Shown here: piece by piece, positions 21,411-36,200 of the stretch
Layout: each line of letters starts with the position of its first letter
Numbering within the stretch: position 1 is the first letter of the stretch
Assembly (NCBI GenBank): GCA_023846275.1
Contig: CM043869.1
Location: 32,866,737 to 32,930,736 of the forward strand
Source of the DNA: Vanilla planifolia
Taxonomy: Eukaryota > Streptophyta > Magnoliopsida > Asparagales > Orchidaceae
Length of the DNA: 64,000 bases
Direction of reading: 5' to 3'
Notes under the pieces: model-generated
The model's input: the letters and a program-made list of their open reading frames with translations, nothing else
Told to the model about the DNA's origin: nothing
Database searches by the model: none
Made by a program: the position numbers and the translations under genes

Positions 21411-24218
21411 CTGTAAGAAGATTCAATAATTATATTGAAGTAAATGGATTGTTTCACAAATTATATTGGATTAGAGACACTCAACAATCAAAAAATGTAA
21501 TCTTATGAACATTCAGAAAACATGAGTGAAATTCAACAGAATGAATCCAAATGCTTAAAAAGTACGTTAATGATGGACGATTAAAATCTTTAGAATTTAG
21601 ATAAATGAAATCTTTAGGATGCAGATGAAAAGAACGATGCCACAATAGAGTGGAGCTTTGGATATTTTTGCCAAAGAACAAAGCTCAATTGACTGGATTC
21701 AACTAGGGATAGGATCTAGCTCACAGTTCAAAATTAATTGAATTTTAGCTTGAATCGGATTCAAATCAAAGTGAAAAGAGCCATTTATGAGCACAGCTTA
21801 GCTCAAATTGAAATGTTAATAGTCAATGATGAGTCATGTTTAGATCAAATCAAGCTAGTTTGAAATTAGATCAAAACAATCATACATCTATAAATATATT
21901 TGTATATTCATCAATGTGACACGATGAATGTATAAACTTGTTTGTTGCTAAGGATGAGTGAAAAATAAAAAAGTAATCGAAGTTGGATCGGTTTTAGCCC
22001 AAATGAGCATGAACAAATAACCAACAAACCAAGATTGACTTATGCAAGTCATGTGTCTAAATAAATTCATTTATTAATTTAGACAGAGAAATGAGTTTAA
22101 TAATTATAGCAACACATGTTTGTCTTACATTTCAGATTCATGAATTAATTTATATTCTTGATATGTTGTTACATTTAACATCATCGAATATATAACCTTG
22201 CCCAAAATGAGTTTTTAACTAAAACATCAAATTAATCAAAAGTCGGATCAATTTTAGCTCAAATCTAGCTCAGGTTGAAGACCAACAAGTCAGCTTAGCT
22301 TAAATTGAATCCTTTTTTTCTTGGAGCAAATTGATATCAAATCGAAAAACTTTGGTTCAAACCTGAGCTGATCAATCCTTAGCTAGAGCCAGATCAGCAC
22401 AAGATTGATTAGTTAACAGCACAAACAAGGGAAGCCCACGGAGGAAGATCACCATCCAATTTGGTAATTCATGTATTTTAGCTCTGCAATTTATACAACC
22501 TCTCAATCTGGTTCCAAGCTTTCTCTTCCATTGCTGGTTTAGCAAAGTTAGTATATGCATTTTCAAGGGGACCTTTTGTATGAACCTCCTTAGTGAGGGT
22601 TAATGCAGCCTTCAGTCAATATATTATCAAAGAGGATTAATTCGGTTCATAACTAAAAGCATAGGAATCTCAATATGCCATCACACAAATAATTCATATT
22701 AAACCACATAATGCTTCCCTTCAATCTGGTTCCAAGCTTTCGTTTCCATTGCTGATTTAGTAAACAAGTTAGCATGTGCATTTTCCAGGGGATCCAAGCC
22801 ATAGGGCATGCCATAAATATGTTATTAGAGGAATAATTTTGTCTTTCCTAAGCTTTTAACTTCTATTTTATAAGATGACCTTTTGTATGAACCTCTTAGT
22901 GAGGGTTAATGTAGGCTTCAGTCAATATATTATCAAAGAGGATTAATTCTGTAGTTATGGGTTAATGTAGGCTTCAGTCAATATATTATCAAAGAGGATT
23001 AAATCTGTTCATAACTACAAGCATAGGAATCTCAATCTGCCATATTAATGCTTCATTCAAAATGAAACCCAAAAATAATAATCGTAAATATCATAAACTT
23101 AATAACAAAAATCTTACCAGTTTTTGATTTAGCTAATGATGGTTGAACTACAACGTGCATGGTGATGGCTCCTCCAGGAAGTTCACCCAGTGGCTGTCTA
23201 CATTGTCCAATGGTTAAGCTGTTCTCCAAAATTTTCCCAGCACTAATAAGCTTTATGTCACTAACCACCTTTGGTACGACATTTTTGTCTATTCAAAGAA
23301 CACAAGGAAAAAAAATATTAAAAGGGTCACAGTGAAAATAACAACGACCCAACAATTTTGTAAGTTTTACAAAGCCATGCTGACACACAAAACTAATATA
23401 ATTAATCTTCAAATATGTTATGTATAATGAGGAGTGCACGATAGAAGAAGTTATCCTATAGTACTATTCAAGTATCACCTGCAACTACGGAATAAGAAAA
23501 AAAGGTAGGAAACTCAAAAACGACGAGAAAAAACAATTTATTCTATTATAATGATCTAAACAACTGCATCGGTTACTTTTTTCTGAATTGACGGGAAGAT
23601 AACTAAGCACATGATCCTCAAAGCGAGTTGCAACAAGAATGACATAACAGATGTAGCTTAGTGGAATCAATGGTTTTGATTTCCAAGTCTTTTCTGAGAA
23701 TGGGAGGGCTTGTCACCCTCAGCTATCAAATCCACCGTATCTATTATCAAAATGTTTAGAACAAAACAAACCAATCGTTCCAGGGTTCAATCTGTTGAAC
23801 TACCCGGTTCAAATATGCTAATATTACATGATTATATAAACCATATTCATTTACATTGAATATTTTAAAACTAAATGTAGACAAATAATATTATAATGCA
23901 AATAAGTAAAATTATGAGAGAAAAGTTTTGAGTCAAAATTTTACCCCTTTTATAAGGTTTTGATGGAACATTTTTTAACATAAAACCATGAAGAACCAAA
24001 AAATGTTTGAGTAATTTGTTGAAGAGAAGTATCTGGTTATTTCGGATTAATTTGCAAATTGGATCAATATCAAAAATGACCAGGACTCAATTCATAGTTG
24101 GTTCTTGTAACTGCCTAACAGTGTTTTCATCTTGATGTTCTTAGTTCAACAATTAGAGGGTTAAACACCAACATAGCTTTAGTGTTAGAAATCAATTGTT
24201 ACCAAGAGAAGTATGGCT

Positions 24219-24274
<56 letters not shown>

Positions 24275-27200
24275 TCCAATAACAAGAGAAGTCCATTGGG
24301 CTTGGTCATTAGGCATCAGGCCTAGCACATCTTTTAATAGTTTTTCAATGGCAAAGCTTCCACAGTATGTGAGCAAGATTTGATCTTTGAACCTTGTTCA
24401 CAAACAATATGGTCTTAATCAACCATGCTAACAAACACCCACCAAACAGGTTTGGATAGGAATGAAATCCCATACATGATTCTCCGAATTGGATAGGCTT
24501 TGTCTTATGCCTGAGCTTTTCCCAGTCTAACACTAAACTCAAAAGGCATTATAAAACCAAAATTCATTGAACAATCATCTCATTTTATAAGTTCCCAAAA
24601 ACAAGATACTTTCTTTAACAAGTATCATATCCAAAACATAACAATGACGATACAATATGAAAGAAAACAAACAAAATCATACAAAAATTACATATTATTA
24701 TTTTGGTTGTTATTCCTATAAATCAACATGATCATTTCTATGCTTAATATCAACACATGAGATTTGAATCATGCTGAGCAAAACAACAATAATAAGAATA
24801 TGTTCTAATCCCACCAAATGAGGGCTGCATAAATCCCCTCATATTATTATGCCTTTTTTTATTAGCAACTCTTCTTTAGTAAGTATGAAATTTCATTTTT
24901 AATAATCTATTACTATATGTTTTTGCCTACGTATTCCTTTATTGAGGACAAAAGAAATTCTATGACTTCTAACAAAAATAATTAGTGGCCTACACATATA
25001 TATACACATCATCTAAGAAAGCTCTTCTTATACTTATCTTTAATCAATATTACACTATTCTTCATTTAAATACAGTCATTTTTAATTATATCTTTCTTAA
25101 TATACTCATTCATTTATCCCAACATTCTCATCCTTGAAACAACTATCCTTAATGTATATTTAAATATCACAAAATAATATTAATACCAACAATCATCGTT
25201 AGTCTCATCCCAAATCACAGAATGCTTTTAATTTTCAGTGCACAAACTAAAAGCATTACATTTCATCTATTCTACTTGAATCTTGTTAATAACTTCCTCA
25301 TTAATTTCACTTTCATTTTGGAGGTTAGCTTTAAGATAACAAAGTATCTTACTTAAATAATTTATAATTATTAATAATATCTATAAATTTTGTGCTCATA
25401 ATAGACTAAAGCACTACGTTTCATCTAATTTACTTGAATCCTATTAATAGCTTTCTCATCAATTTCACTTCTATTTTGGAGTTTAGCTTTAAGATAATGA
25501 AATCTCTTAAATAATTTATAACTATTAATAATATCTACAAAATTTGTGCTCTCAATCTCACATTTGTGCTCATATCCTGATTAAATCAACATTCTATACA
25601 TTCAATTTTAGACCTAAAACAGCAAAAAGGTTTAGATTATAAGGTCATTCCCCACAAATTTGCATTCCTTTGAGCATGGCTTCAAAGGTCCTTGAATTTC
25701 TCGAGAATATAAAAATCAAGTATTCCATCATAAGAACCTTAAAGTACAAACCTTTTATTAACTCAAATCATTTTGATACTCGTAGATCAGGGGGCTCACT
25801 TGCCTCATACGACAGCTGAATGAATCATTTTGGGATGAATGGCGAGCATGGTGTAGCCCTAGCTTTCGTTTGCTTGGTTGAAACTTGTAGTCTCACTCAA
25901 TGCCAAGTCTACATTCCATTTTCACAACTTTTTTCGAGGTGGGAGGACCTTACCAACTGGATGTTGTTTTAGTAATCTAGATAAATTTGATTGCATAATG
26001 CAACCAACATCATTGCCAAGGCCAATTTGCCATCCTTATATCTGTTCCCTTCTCTTTGATGTGCATTTTCACCACCGCCCAAGCAACCTATTTGTAAATG
26101 GATAAATCTACGATAGGTATTTCACTCACCGTGCCAATTATACTCAATAAAAGAGCAAGTAAATAAGATCATTCCCACCTTCCTTTCTCTTCCACCAAAT
26201 TCTTTTTAGGCAAACCATTGATTGAACCATCTCAAAACTAAACGATGAGGAACATCATTCGCATCCACACGTGTCATGAAACTAAATAGTAAACATATAA
26301 AAAATAAGTAAAGATGGATTTATCATCAGTAACCTATGCTTGTATATTCTTCCATCGATCCATGATAGTTGCCTGTCTAGAAGCAGTTAATGTTTCTGTT
26401 AATTATTTTTTGAGGGACATAAGGTAATCTAAGGATAAGTTTGATATTTAAGTTTACTATTAGTCCTAGCAGCAAAACATAACAAAAAATAAAATCTCCT
26501 TCCAAACAAAAATGCATGCTAAAAGGTCAACATACATCTCACAGAAGTTAATCTAGTGTGAGGGCTACAAATATCTCAAAAGCTATTTAGGCTTTCAGCT
26601 CAAAAGGAAGTTTCAAGAGCAGTTAACGAGTCAAGCCAGCCACTGAGTGAAACCTAAACGAGTTAAATCTAAACAAGTTTTAAAAGTGCATATTATATGT
26701 ATTATATGTGGAGTGTGCATCTGTGGTTATCACTGTCCATGAAGCTATAACTAAAAGAAAGCTCGGTGCTAAAAGTTCCTGCATGCACAAGATTAAAGGA
26801 TGTGTTGGACCCAAATGGCATATGACAACCCTATCCTACATGTAGTAAAAGACATTTCACAACTCAAATCGATAGCATCTCAGTTGCATGGAAACTGCTT
26901 TTATATTGTGCCAAGACTCAGTTTCATTCATGAGTATACATATCACATATATTAACAATTGTAGAATAAGTATCCCACTCTAAGGTGTCCAAAGACACAT
27001 CCAGCTTCGAATGGTATCAAATAAGTCAAATTTAAGTTAGAGGGAGCTGGCCACCTCACAATCTTAAGTTAAATATGTTGACGTGGGACCATTGATGACC
27101 ATAAACTAAAGCTTTGATAGTTGAAACATACTCTAAACAAGACGTTCTTTGATTCAATCATATGTCATTGACACAACAAAAAACAGGTCACTTCTCCAAC

Positions 27201-30200
27201 TTTCATGCGTTTTCAGTAAAGCCATAAGAAGCTCTACCGTGAAATTGGAAATTGTATCAACCTAAGAAATATTAATTTAGTCATCAAAAGACAACTCCCC
27301 CGTCTTAGAAAAAGGAACAAATCTGCCAAACAACTTTGACACAATCCCCAAACAAAACACCTCGTTTACAGCCTCTAAAACTATCAACAAAACCAAGAAT
27401 ACAACCTTGGGAACTCAACTTCATGAAGTAACATATAGGAATAGTGTGGCAATCAACTGAAAATCAAATAAATATAATTGATAAAATAATCAAAACAATT
27501 GAATAAGTTGCTCCCTTGATTATCCAAATTTAAGTTAAGGGAGTCCAAACCATACACATGCCAAACCTCCAAATATAAAACCTCAACCTTGAGGTCTTCT
27601 TTATCAACTTGGCAATCAAAAGGATAAATGACATTGAGGTTGCCCTTGTGACTTCAAATTAGTTAAAAAAAAGTATGTCATTAAATTTATCCAAGCAAAC
27701 TTCCATCCACTATCAAGTCTTTTCGACCAAAAAGAATGAACTTCTACTCTGAAACCCACCCCCTTACCCCAGCTCCTCCAGCACCACATACCTGCAAACC
27801 AGTCCTAAAACCAAACCGAAATTCACATTCACATTCTAGCAAACACTCACGAATGAGACAAGTGAAGTCCCCAAAGTTCTCCATGTCCTCCTTATTCTAC
27901 CGTCAACCTCTTTTGATGGAAGCCCTCTTGTTGACGGTGATGAACTTAATCATTGAAGGGAATTCAGTAGGCTCTCCCTCTAATTAGCTTTTCTTTGTAG
28001 GCCATCCATTGGCTTTAATATGTTGAATCTTAACTCTGAAGAACGACATCCTTCCAAGCAATATCTTTTGCAAAAACACTATTTAAAATTCTTGTCATGA
28101 TATCAATCTTTCACCCACTTGAGATGGTCGGAATTTCAAATTAGATGGCAACTAGACAACATATGTACAGCACTCAATTGACAGATACATGACAGTTGAG
28201 TAGATATAAGAGATGATCTTCCAAACTCAACATCAAATGGGCAATCAACTCGTCCAGCTTAGACTGCTCAAACCCATGAAGCTATTCCCCTCACGAAAAA
28301 TCCCAAAGGACATAAAAAATACACCATAGATTCAAATGACTCTCACACTCAAGTGTTGATTGCCATAAAAAAAAGAGCGTGGATCCTCAATCAACAGCCT
28401 TTTTCATAAATGCAGCTATATAAGTGATCCCTGCCACTTCTTGCACTGAGCATCATCACCTATCGATCACTCCTGTGGTCATTGCCAAGCCATTGCCTCA
28501 GATCTACCCTATAAAAGCTAGATTAAAATAGACTGTTCCATGATCAGGGAGATCAACATTGATAGATTGTTAATGTTGAATTAGAGCATTACAATAAACA
28601 GTCATGACAAACTCAAGGCATTTAGCTACCAACTGAGGTCAACAAGAAACTATAGGAAATTCCAGCAGAAGAAGATGTCCCAAGAAGAACTATTAGAACT
28701 TCCACACCCTTAGGAGACAAGAAGAATGTCTTAGTATCAAAAAGCACTACTCAAGACAAGTTCAAGAAGAGATCAAACAGTGCAAGACCATTTGAAACTT
28801 TGAGTGTCAAAAGGAAAGAAAATAGATATCAACTCTAATCTTCGTAATCAGTTATTATGCTAAACGTGAGCTCGGGAACCATTCAACAGCATTTACAAAA
28901 TGTTGTTTTATGAGGCAAAGCAAAAGATGCTTATCCTTTCATTAGAAGAAAAATAATAGATTGCATGGTTGCCTTTTCCATTCTTTTCTTTTTCCTCATC
29001 TGTATCATCCCATATTTTTTGATTTTCTGTATCCGAATCACATGCTGCTCCCATTTCCTAGCCGCTACTACGGGAATCGCTTTTGCTTTCTTTTCCTTTG
29101 GGTACTAAGATGTTTCAGTTCGCCTGCATGGTTGCTTATAGTTGTGATCCTTACTTGAACATCATTAGATTAGCTTATAAAAATTAGTCTTAAAAAAATT
29201 GTTAGATGAGTAAAACTAATAATTATATCTTTTTTTTTCATACAAAAAAAATTTTTTCCTTAACCTTATTTTTGAAAGATCCTACAAAAAATGGGTCAAC
29301 ATTGCTATTTATCTAGTTGCGAACTTGATATCACTATTTTATAAATTAATATTTTCTTTTTCTAGTTATTTTTATGAAATACTAGAACAAGAAGATACTA
29401 ATTAATCAAAGATACAAGTAAGCCTCTTATTGACTACTAAACCAACGAGAATAACTTCGGTATAAAAATATGCTGAGAAAGTAGCTTTACCTCGATCCTA
29501 CAAATCTTAGACCAAAAAAAAAACCACAAGGTTGAACGTGAGCTATGTACTATCACGTTAGAACAAGTTTTCTTCATAATTATTCTCGTTCTTATTTATA
29601 AGTATGGAGATGGGAATGAATACAAAAGGAAGCAATAAGAAGGCAAAAAAGTGCCAAGATCAACCGAAATTTGTCCAAAATCTGGTTGGGCAAAAAGTAC
29701 TTTGTGCAAATTGACAGCATGGCCATGTGCAGCTAGAAGTGAATCCAACATTAGGATAATGGACATTGCCAAATAAAATTCCAAAGCAACATCGATTGGA
29801 AGGGGCATCATTTAAGTAAAAGATGAGAGGATCAACAAAATTTTCGATTCATGGGAGTAGAGAGTTAGGGGAGATTGAAGAAGCAGCTTCCCTACTACAC
29901 CTTCAAGCAACAATTCAAAAGACTAAAGGCAATAAAGAGAATAAACATTGAATACACTAGCTTGGCATTTTCCACCACTCAAATTTTCTCTCAAATCAAT
30001 AGAATATCTCAAATCAATGGCACAAATATTGACCTACATAATAGTTACAAATCATCTCAATACAACCTTTTGCTAGATTACTATCAATGTAACATAAGAA
30101 GCTAATTTTTCACAATGGTTAATGATACATGTCAGTATGATGTTATTGAATGACATAACCCTCTTATGCTGGTCCTTATTTTCAATTATACTTCTAGTGG

Positions 30201-33200
30201 TTTCATTTTGAAAAAATACATCAATTATTTTTTGCCTTTTTCAAATTTCTTTAAAAGGGGCCAATTGAAATTTAGTTGAACTAAACATATCCTAATTTCT
30301 TGCATTCAAACAAAGTAACCTCCAAGACTATCTTCTCAGGAGACTCTTTCTCCTGATCATTGGTTTCCTTTCCTTTTTAATGGTTTCCATCTTTTCTTCT
30401 TAAGAAGAGTATTGACTCTTCTAGAGATCATAGCAAGCGTTTCATCAAGTTGGCATTCTTAACCCATAACCTATACTACCTTATGGCCTTATGATGCTTT
30501 GATAATATCGAATTGACTTCTAAAATATCTTTCTTAGATTAGAAGTATAGAGTAAAGAATTACATAAAACATCAAAAACAAAATACTAAGATCTATGCAA
30601 TATTCAATCAACATGGACTATTTCCTAAACAATCGAGTACTATAGTACCCCTATCTAATCAAGAACAAAAGAAAGGATTTAAATTCAATACATGATCATG
30701 ATCTAACTACCAAAGAGGAATCATTTATCTTACAAAGTATATTTTCTGAGAATCATTATTAATCTCATGACTCTATGTAGAAACTTGATGATAATAAAAC
30801 AATATGATTAATTTTGCTAGTATACCATTTAAGTTGTTGCCTCAAAAAGAGTATAAGATGATCATCCAAAATATGATAACATTAAGTATCACCAAGAGAT
30901 TTAATCAAGCATGTATTTCACACAAGTGTTTAACCGATACAAGATCTTGCTCTTGATGAAACGAAGACTATCATGAGTATTTTTTATTTATTTATTTGAT
31001 ATATTTAGAATGTTAAAATCTATACAATATTTACTTATAATACTAGGGATCCCATTCTTGTTCAAATCAGTCTCAATTCTCATCTTAATCTATCTTGTAT
31101 TTTCATCAATAAATTTATGACATCTTTTTGTCTTACAAATAAATCTTCATTAATTAAAACTTAATAATATAGGTAAGTGAAAAAAAATCAAAACTTTTAA
31201 ATAGATTATAATATGATATATCTATCATACAATACAATCAATATTAAGGCTTAATATACAAATGTGTTAGACCTTTTGTTATTAAAGCTATCTCATCTTC
31301 TTTGGAGGTGTCATTTTATGAAGTTTCATAAATCATCAAAGCTATGATTTCTTCTTTTTTTATTTTGTTCTTCCCTACAACAATTTCCTCTTCCTTTTGC
31401 CTTGCCATCTCCATCTTATTTATCATTAATTCTCCCATAAGATCATTAAGAAATAGTGGAAAGGTTCTTTATAATCTTGTTGGTAGTAATTAGAAGATTG
31501 TACTCAAACAACATCATAAGGATCTTTCATATATGTTCGTCATTTGAAAACACTTTCTCCATATTAACAAGACAGTTAGTAATGTTATGAAACATATAAA
31601 CATAGATTTAATGGTTTGACTTAAAGGCATCCTAAAAATTTATAATCATGGATGAACATATTAATTTTATTCTCTTTCACTTGTGAGATTCTCTTGTAGA
31701 TTACTTCAAACTTTTTTCATGTGTCATGTATTGTCATACTCTAAGAAGTCTAAAATAGTTAATTTGCATATTTTTTATGTAAATGCAATATCATTAACAA
31801 AGGTAAAAGTGATTTAAGAAAATTTGACCCAAAATTTAATGAAAGAATCATTTTAGAAAACTCACACAACATAGAGCATATAGAGTATTTAATAAGAATG
31901 CTCAATAATAAAAAAGTCAATCCATTTAACCTTTGATAAGTCACTCTCAATTAAGCAAGATGTGAAAATTATGGAAGATCTTTAGGAATTTAAGAAGTTG
32001 AGTAATGAAGATGATAGTAAACTCAAGAAAGTTGAAGTGGTAATTAAGAAATTAGTAGAAGATCAAATCCTTACAAAGTGAAAGTTTAAAAAAGATTATC
32101 TTAAAGATCATTGGAGATGTTAAAATAGAAATAAAATTAGAGCAAATCTTAACCACTCAACTTTTGTATCATAGGAACCTAAAATGATTGAAGAAGTATT
32201 GTATGATGAATTTTGAATATTAACAATGAATGAGAAATTTAGTAAATTAGAAAGAAATAAAGTTTGAAAGTTAACCCCAAAGCCTCCTAACCATTCAACT
32301 ATTAAAACTAAATATTATTCAAGAATAAGTTAATTAAAAATAGTATTGTTATTAGAAACAAGGCTAAGTTAATTGCTAGAAATTATAGTCAAATAAAAAA
32401 TATAGATGTTGAAGAAACATTACACTTGTTGCATTAACATATTACTATCTTATGCATATTATAAAAGATTTAAGTTATATATCAAATGAATGTCAAAAGT
32501 AATTTTCTAAATAATTATATTAATGACAAAGTTTATGTGCAATAATCTCTAGGTTTTGAAACACAATAATCTATAATGTTTATAGATTGAAGAAAGCATT
32601 ATATGATTTAAAACAAGCTTCTAAAATATGATAAAAGAGATCATATAATTTTTTAATTTTAAATGATTTTATTTGAGGTAAAGTAGATACTACTACTTTT
32701 ATCTAAAATACAAAATAATATCAAACAGTATATCAAATTTATGTAGATGAAAATTTTTAACTCAAGCAATAATAAGCTATACGAAGAGTTTCCAATTCTT
32801 ATAAAAAAAGAGTTTGAAATGAGTTTGTAGAGACCTAAACATCTTGTAAAGATTATAAGTTGAACAAATAGATAATGATATTTTTTTATCCCAAACTAAT
32901 TACATTTTAAAATTACTAAAGAAATTTGGATTTGAAGATTTAAAGAATAGAATAACCCACATATAAACAACCACATCTTTAGATAAAGATGAAAATAAGA
33001 AATCTATAGATGTGAAGTTATATAGAAAAATGATATAATCTTTGTTGTATCATACAACAAATAGATTAGACTTGAATATCCCAAGAGCGAGACAAGATTT
33101 AATCTTCATGCATATTTGAATGCTCATTTTGTTAGAAGTAAAATTAATAAAAAGAACACGTCAAATAGTTATCCATTTCTTGGCCATTCACTCATATCTT

Positions 33201-36200
33201 AGGCTAATAGAAAATAAAAACTATATAATTCTTCTATTATCAAATCTAAATATATAATCACAAGTAGTTTGTGGTACAAGTATTGTGGATAAAATAACAA
33301 TTACAATACTATAATGTTAAAGTATATGAAACTCCAATCTATTGTAATAAAGTTAGTATTATTTACATTACTAAGAATCTGATTCAGCACTCTCAAATTA
33401 AGCACATAGACATTAAATACCAATTTATTTAGGAACAAATAAACTTTGGAGGTGTTTCTTTGAATTTTGTCCTCTCAAGTGCACAATAAGCAAATATTTT
33501 TAGTAAACCTTTATCATCCAAGACATTTGTCAAGATTAAAATATATTTCATGATCTGTTGCATTAGAAGAGGTTAGTTGCTTATATATGTCATGAATTAA
33601 AGGAGACCTTAGCTTTAGAGATAGTAATTACATTACATCACCTACATGCATTTTTCATGACTATTTCACGTACCTATAATATTTTCAATATATACTCATG
33701 CTAATAGTTTTATCATAATCAAAAGAAAGAGATTATTAAGATCCTATGTACGAGGTTTATGATAACAAAACATATGATTAAGTGTATTATTATGACATTT
33801 GAGTTAATGTTTCATTAAGAATATATGATAATTATTCAAAATGTCATATCATTACCACCATAAGACTTAATCAAGGATATGTTTCATACAAATGTTCAAC
33901 CCATGGAAAATCTTTCTCTTGATGGTATGACGACCATCATAAGTATTCTTTATTTACTTTTTGATATATTTATAATGTTAAGATATTCGATATTTACTTA
34001 TGGCACTTAGAATCTCGTTTTTGTTCAAATCAACCTCAATTCTCATCTCAACCTAACTTACAATTTTATCAACTAATTTGTGATATGTTTCTAAATTTTG
34101 TAATTAAATCTTAATTAATTAAAACTTAATAATATAGATAAGTGTTAAAAAAATCTGAACTTTCAAATGAGTCAAATTTATTACATATTATGATATATAT
34201 CATATAATATGATCAATATTAAAACCTAATTTACAAAAGAAAATAGAGTAGTCCGATTGAGTGTATTCGTATCAGTTCAATAACATCATACAATATGATC
34301 CTTCATATTGTACTGTATGATCGGTTTGCAATATCAATTCACTCTTAAGTGAAAGTAAAACAACTGTCTAGACCATGATACAATAGTATTTGTATGGTAC
34401 AATATAAATTGTTATATAATACAATTATTTTTAAAAAGTATAATTTACCCATTTTGTAGGAAGGATATTATAATCCCTTCCCTCCAAGTTCAAATTTTAA
34501 CATTTGAAATTATAAAAAAGAATATTTGACCAACAAGACCACATGATGTATTTCAAGATGATCATAGTTATCCCCTACTTGAGCATGGTGAAGTATTAGC
34601 TATTTGCCATAAGAAAGAGCCTACTCTATAGGAGTTCTTTTAACATTTATTACATTAATCTACTTATTCATACATCTTCAATAAGACCACATGATGCATT
34701 TCAAGATGATCATAATTATATCCCCTACTTTGAGCATGGTGAAGTATTAGCTATTTGCCATAAGAAAGAACCTACTCTATAGGAGTTCTTTTAACATTCA
34801 TTACATTAATCTACTTATTCATATATCTTCAACAAGAACTCTCTTTTCAAAAGTATTCAAAAACTTCATCAAACATTTCAAAGCCTCTTTTCAAAAAAGT
34901 TGATGGGTGTAAACTCTAAGAGCATAAATACTAATTTTAAAGGCATACATATGAGGTCATTACCTATGAATGGCTAATGCCATCATGCTCAAAGACCTAA
35001 GGGACCACACACACACCAATCCATTGCTAAGAAGCTCACTTAGATAATGTGTAAACTCCTATGTGTCCAAAAGTACACCTATTTCAAGGATCATGAATGA
35101 TAGGATTTATTTATCAAAAAAGTACAATACGAGATCACTCTAACACAACAAACATCAAGAAGAGCCTTGCCAAGTTTGACTCCATCCTTATAATCTCATA
35201 CTACCAAGTCCACCTCATCTAATAAATACTCCATAGTTAATGCTAAATTTCAAATCACGCAATAAAAGTATGAGTTGTGAACCTTTTTACCCAACTTAAT
35301 GAGAATTTATGTCAAAACATGTTTGGCTAGGATATCTAATCTTATGAATGAAGCAAAAAGAAGATCGACAAGTATTTAACACACACATGGTTGGAAAGTT
35401 CAGAAGAAGAAAAGAAGCTTAGAGTATTAAAGCAATAAAGACATGATTCAAGTGGAGGTTTGACATGGTTCCTCATTAATAACCTTTCTTCAACATCAAA
35501 GAATAGGAAAATAAAGGAAACACAAAGGAGAGGATTGAGCATGTTGTTAGCTCTAACATAATAAAGCTACACAAAACCCAAAGGAGATAACACATTTTGC
35601 ATCACTGATAGAAGACTTCCAATCACCATCCTTATTGAATTCCATTGAAGTAAAACTAGACAGGTAGATGAACACCTAACATCGTGTTTAAACTATATTT
35701 TAAATTTGGAAATGATGGCTTCTCCTCCACCAATAAATACTTACCATCTAAAAACATATTTAAAATACTTTTGTCCAATGGAAATGATGACTTTTCCTTC
35801 ACCACTTATAAATACCCCACCCCTCTTCATGGCTCTCACACTAAATCCTTTCCTTCTTTGATCATAAAATAACATCTCTCCATTACCCAAACCTTCCTCA
35901 AGCCTATAACATCTCTTCAAGCAAACATTTTAAGATTCTCCCCATCATTTTCAACATTCAACACAATCCTTTTCATCACCTTCTTGTATTCTTCAACCAT
36001 CATTAACTGGCCATCACACCCAAAAGATTCCACACCTACACCCATGTTTCACTGACACACAAAGCTCACCAAATTTCATAGTTGCGAGAACATTTTAAAT
36101 GTTAACATATTCATTTCAATTCAAACATAAGCCATAACTATTCGACTTCACATTAAATAGAACAAATATTCAGTTTATTTTCCACTTAATCCATATCACT

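Noticed and set aside
23053..23268. A 71-codon minus-strand frame as a stand-alone gene
   Set aside because: Its first part is MUB exon 2; after SKT it runs past a GT donor into intron sequence.
24221..24275. Possible CRISPR-like or satellite repeat
   Set aside because: It is a plain AT/GTAT microsatellite without spacers.
27736..27987. An 83-codon Pro/Ser-rich plus-strand frame
   Set aside because: No family match; it lies in MUB intron 1 among unrecognised repeat sequence, and its composition looks like chance.
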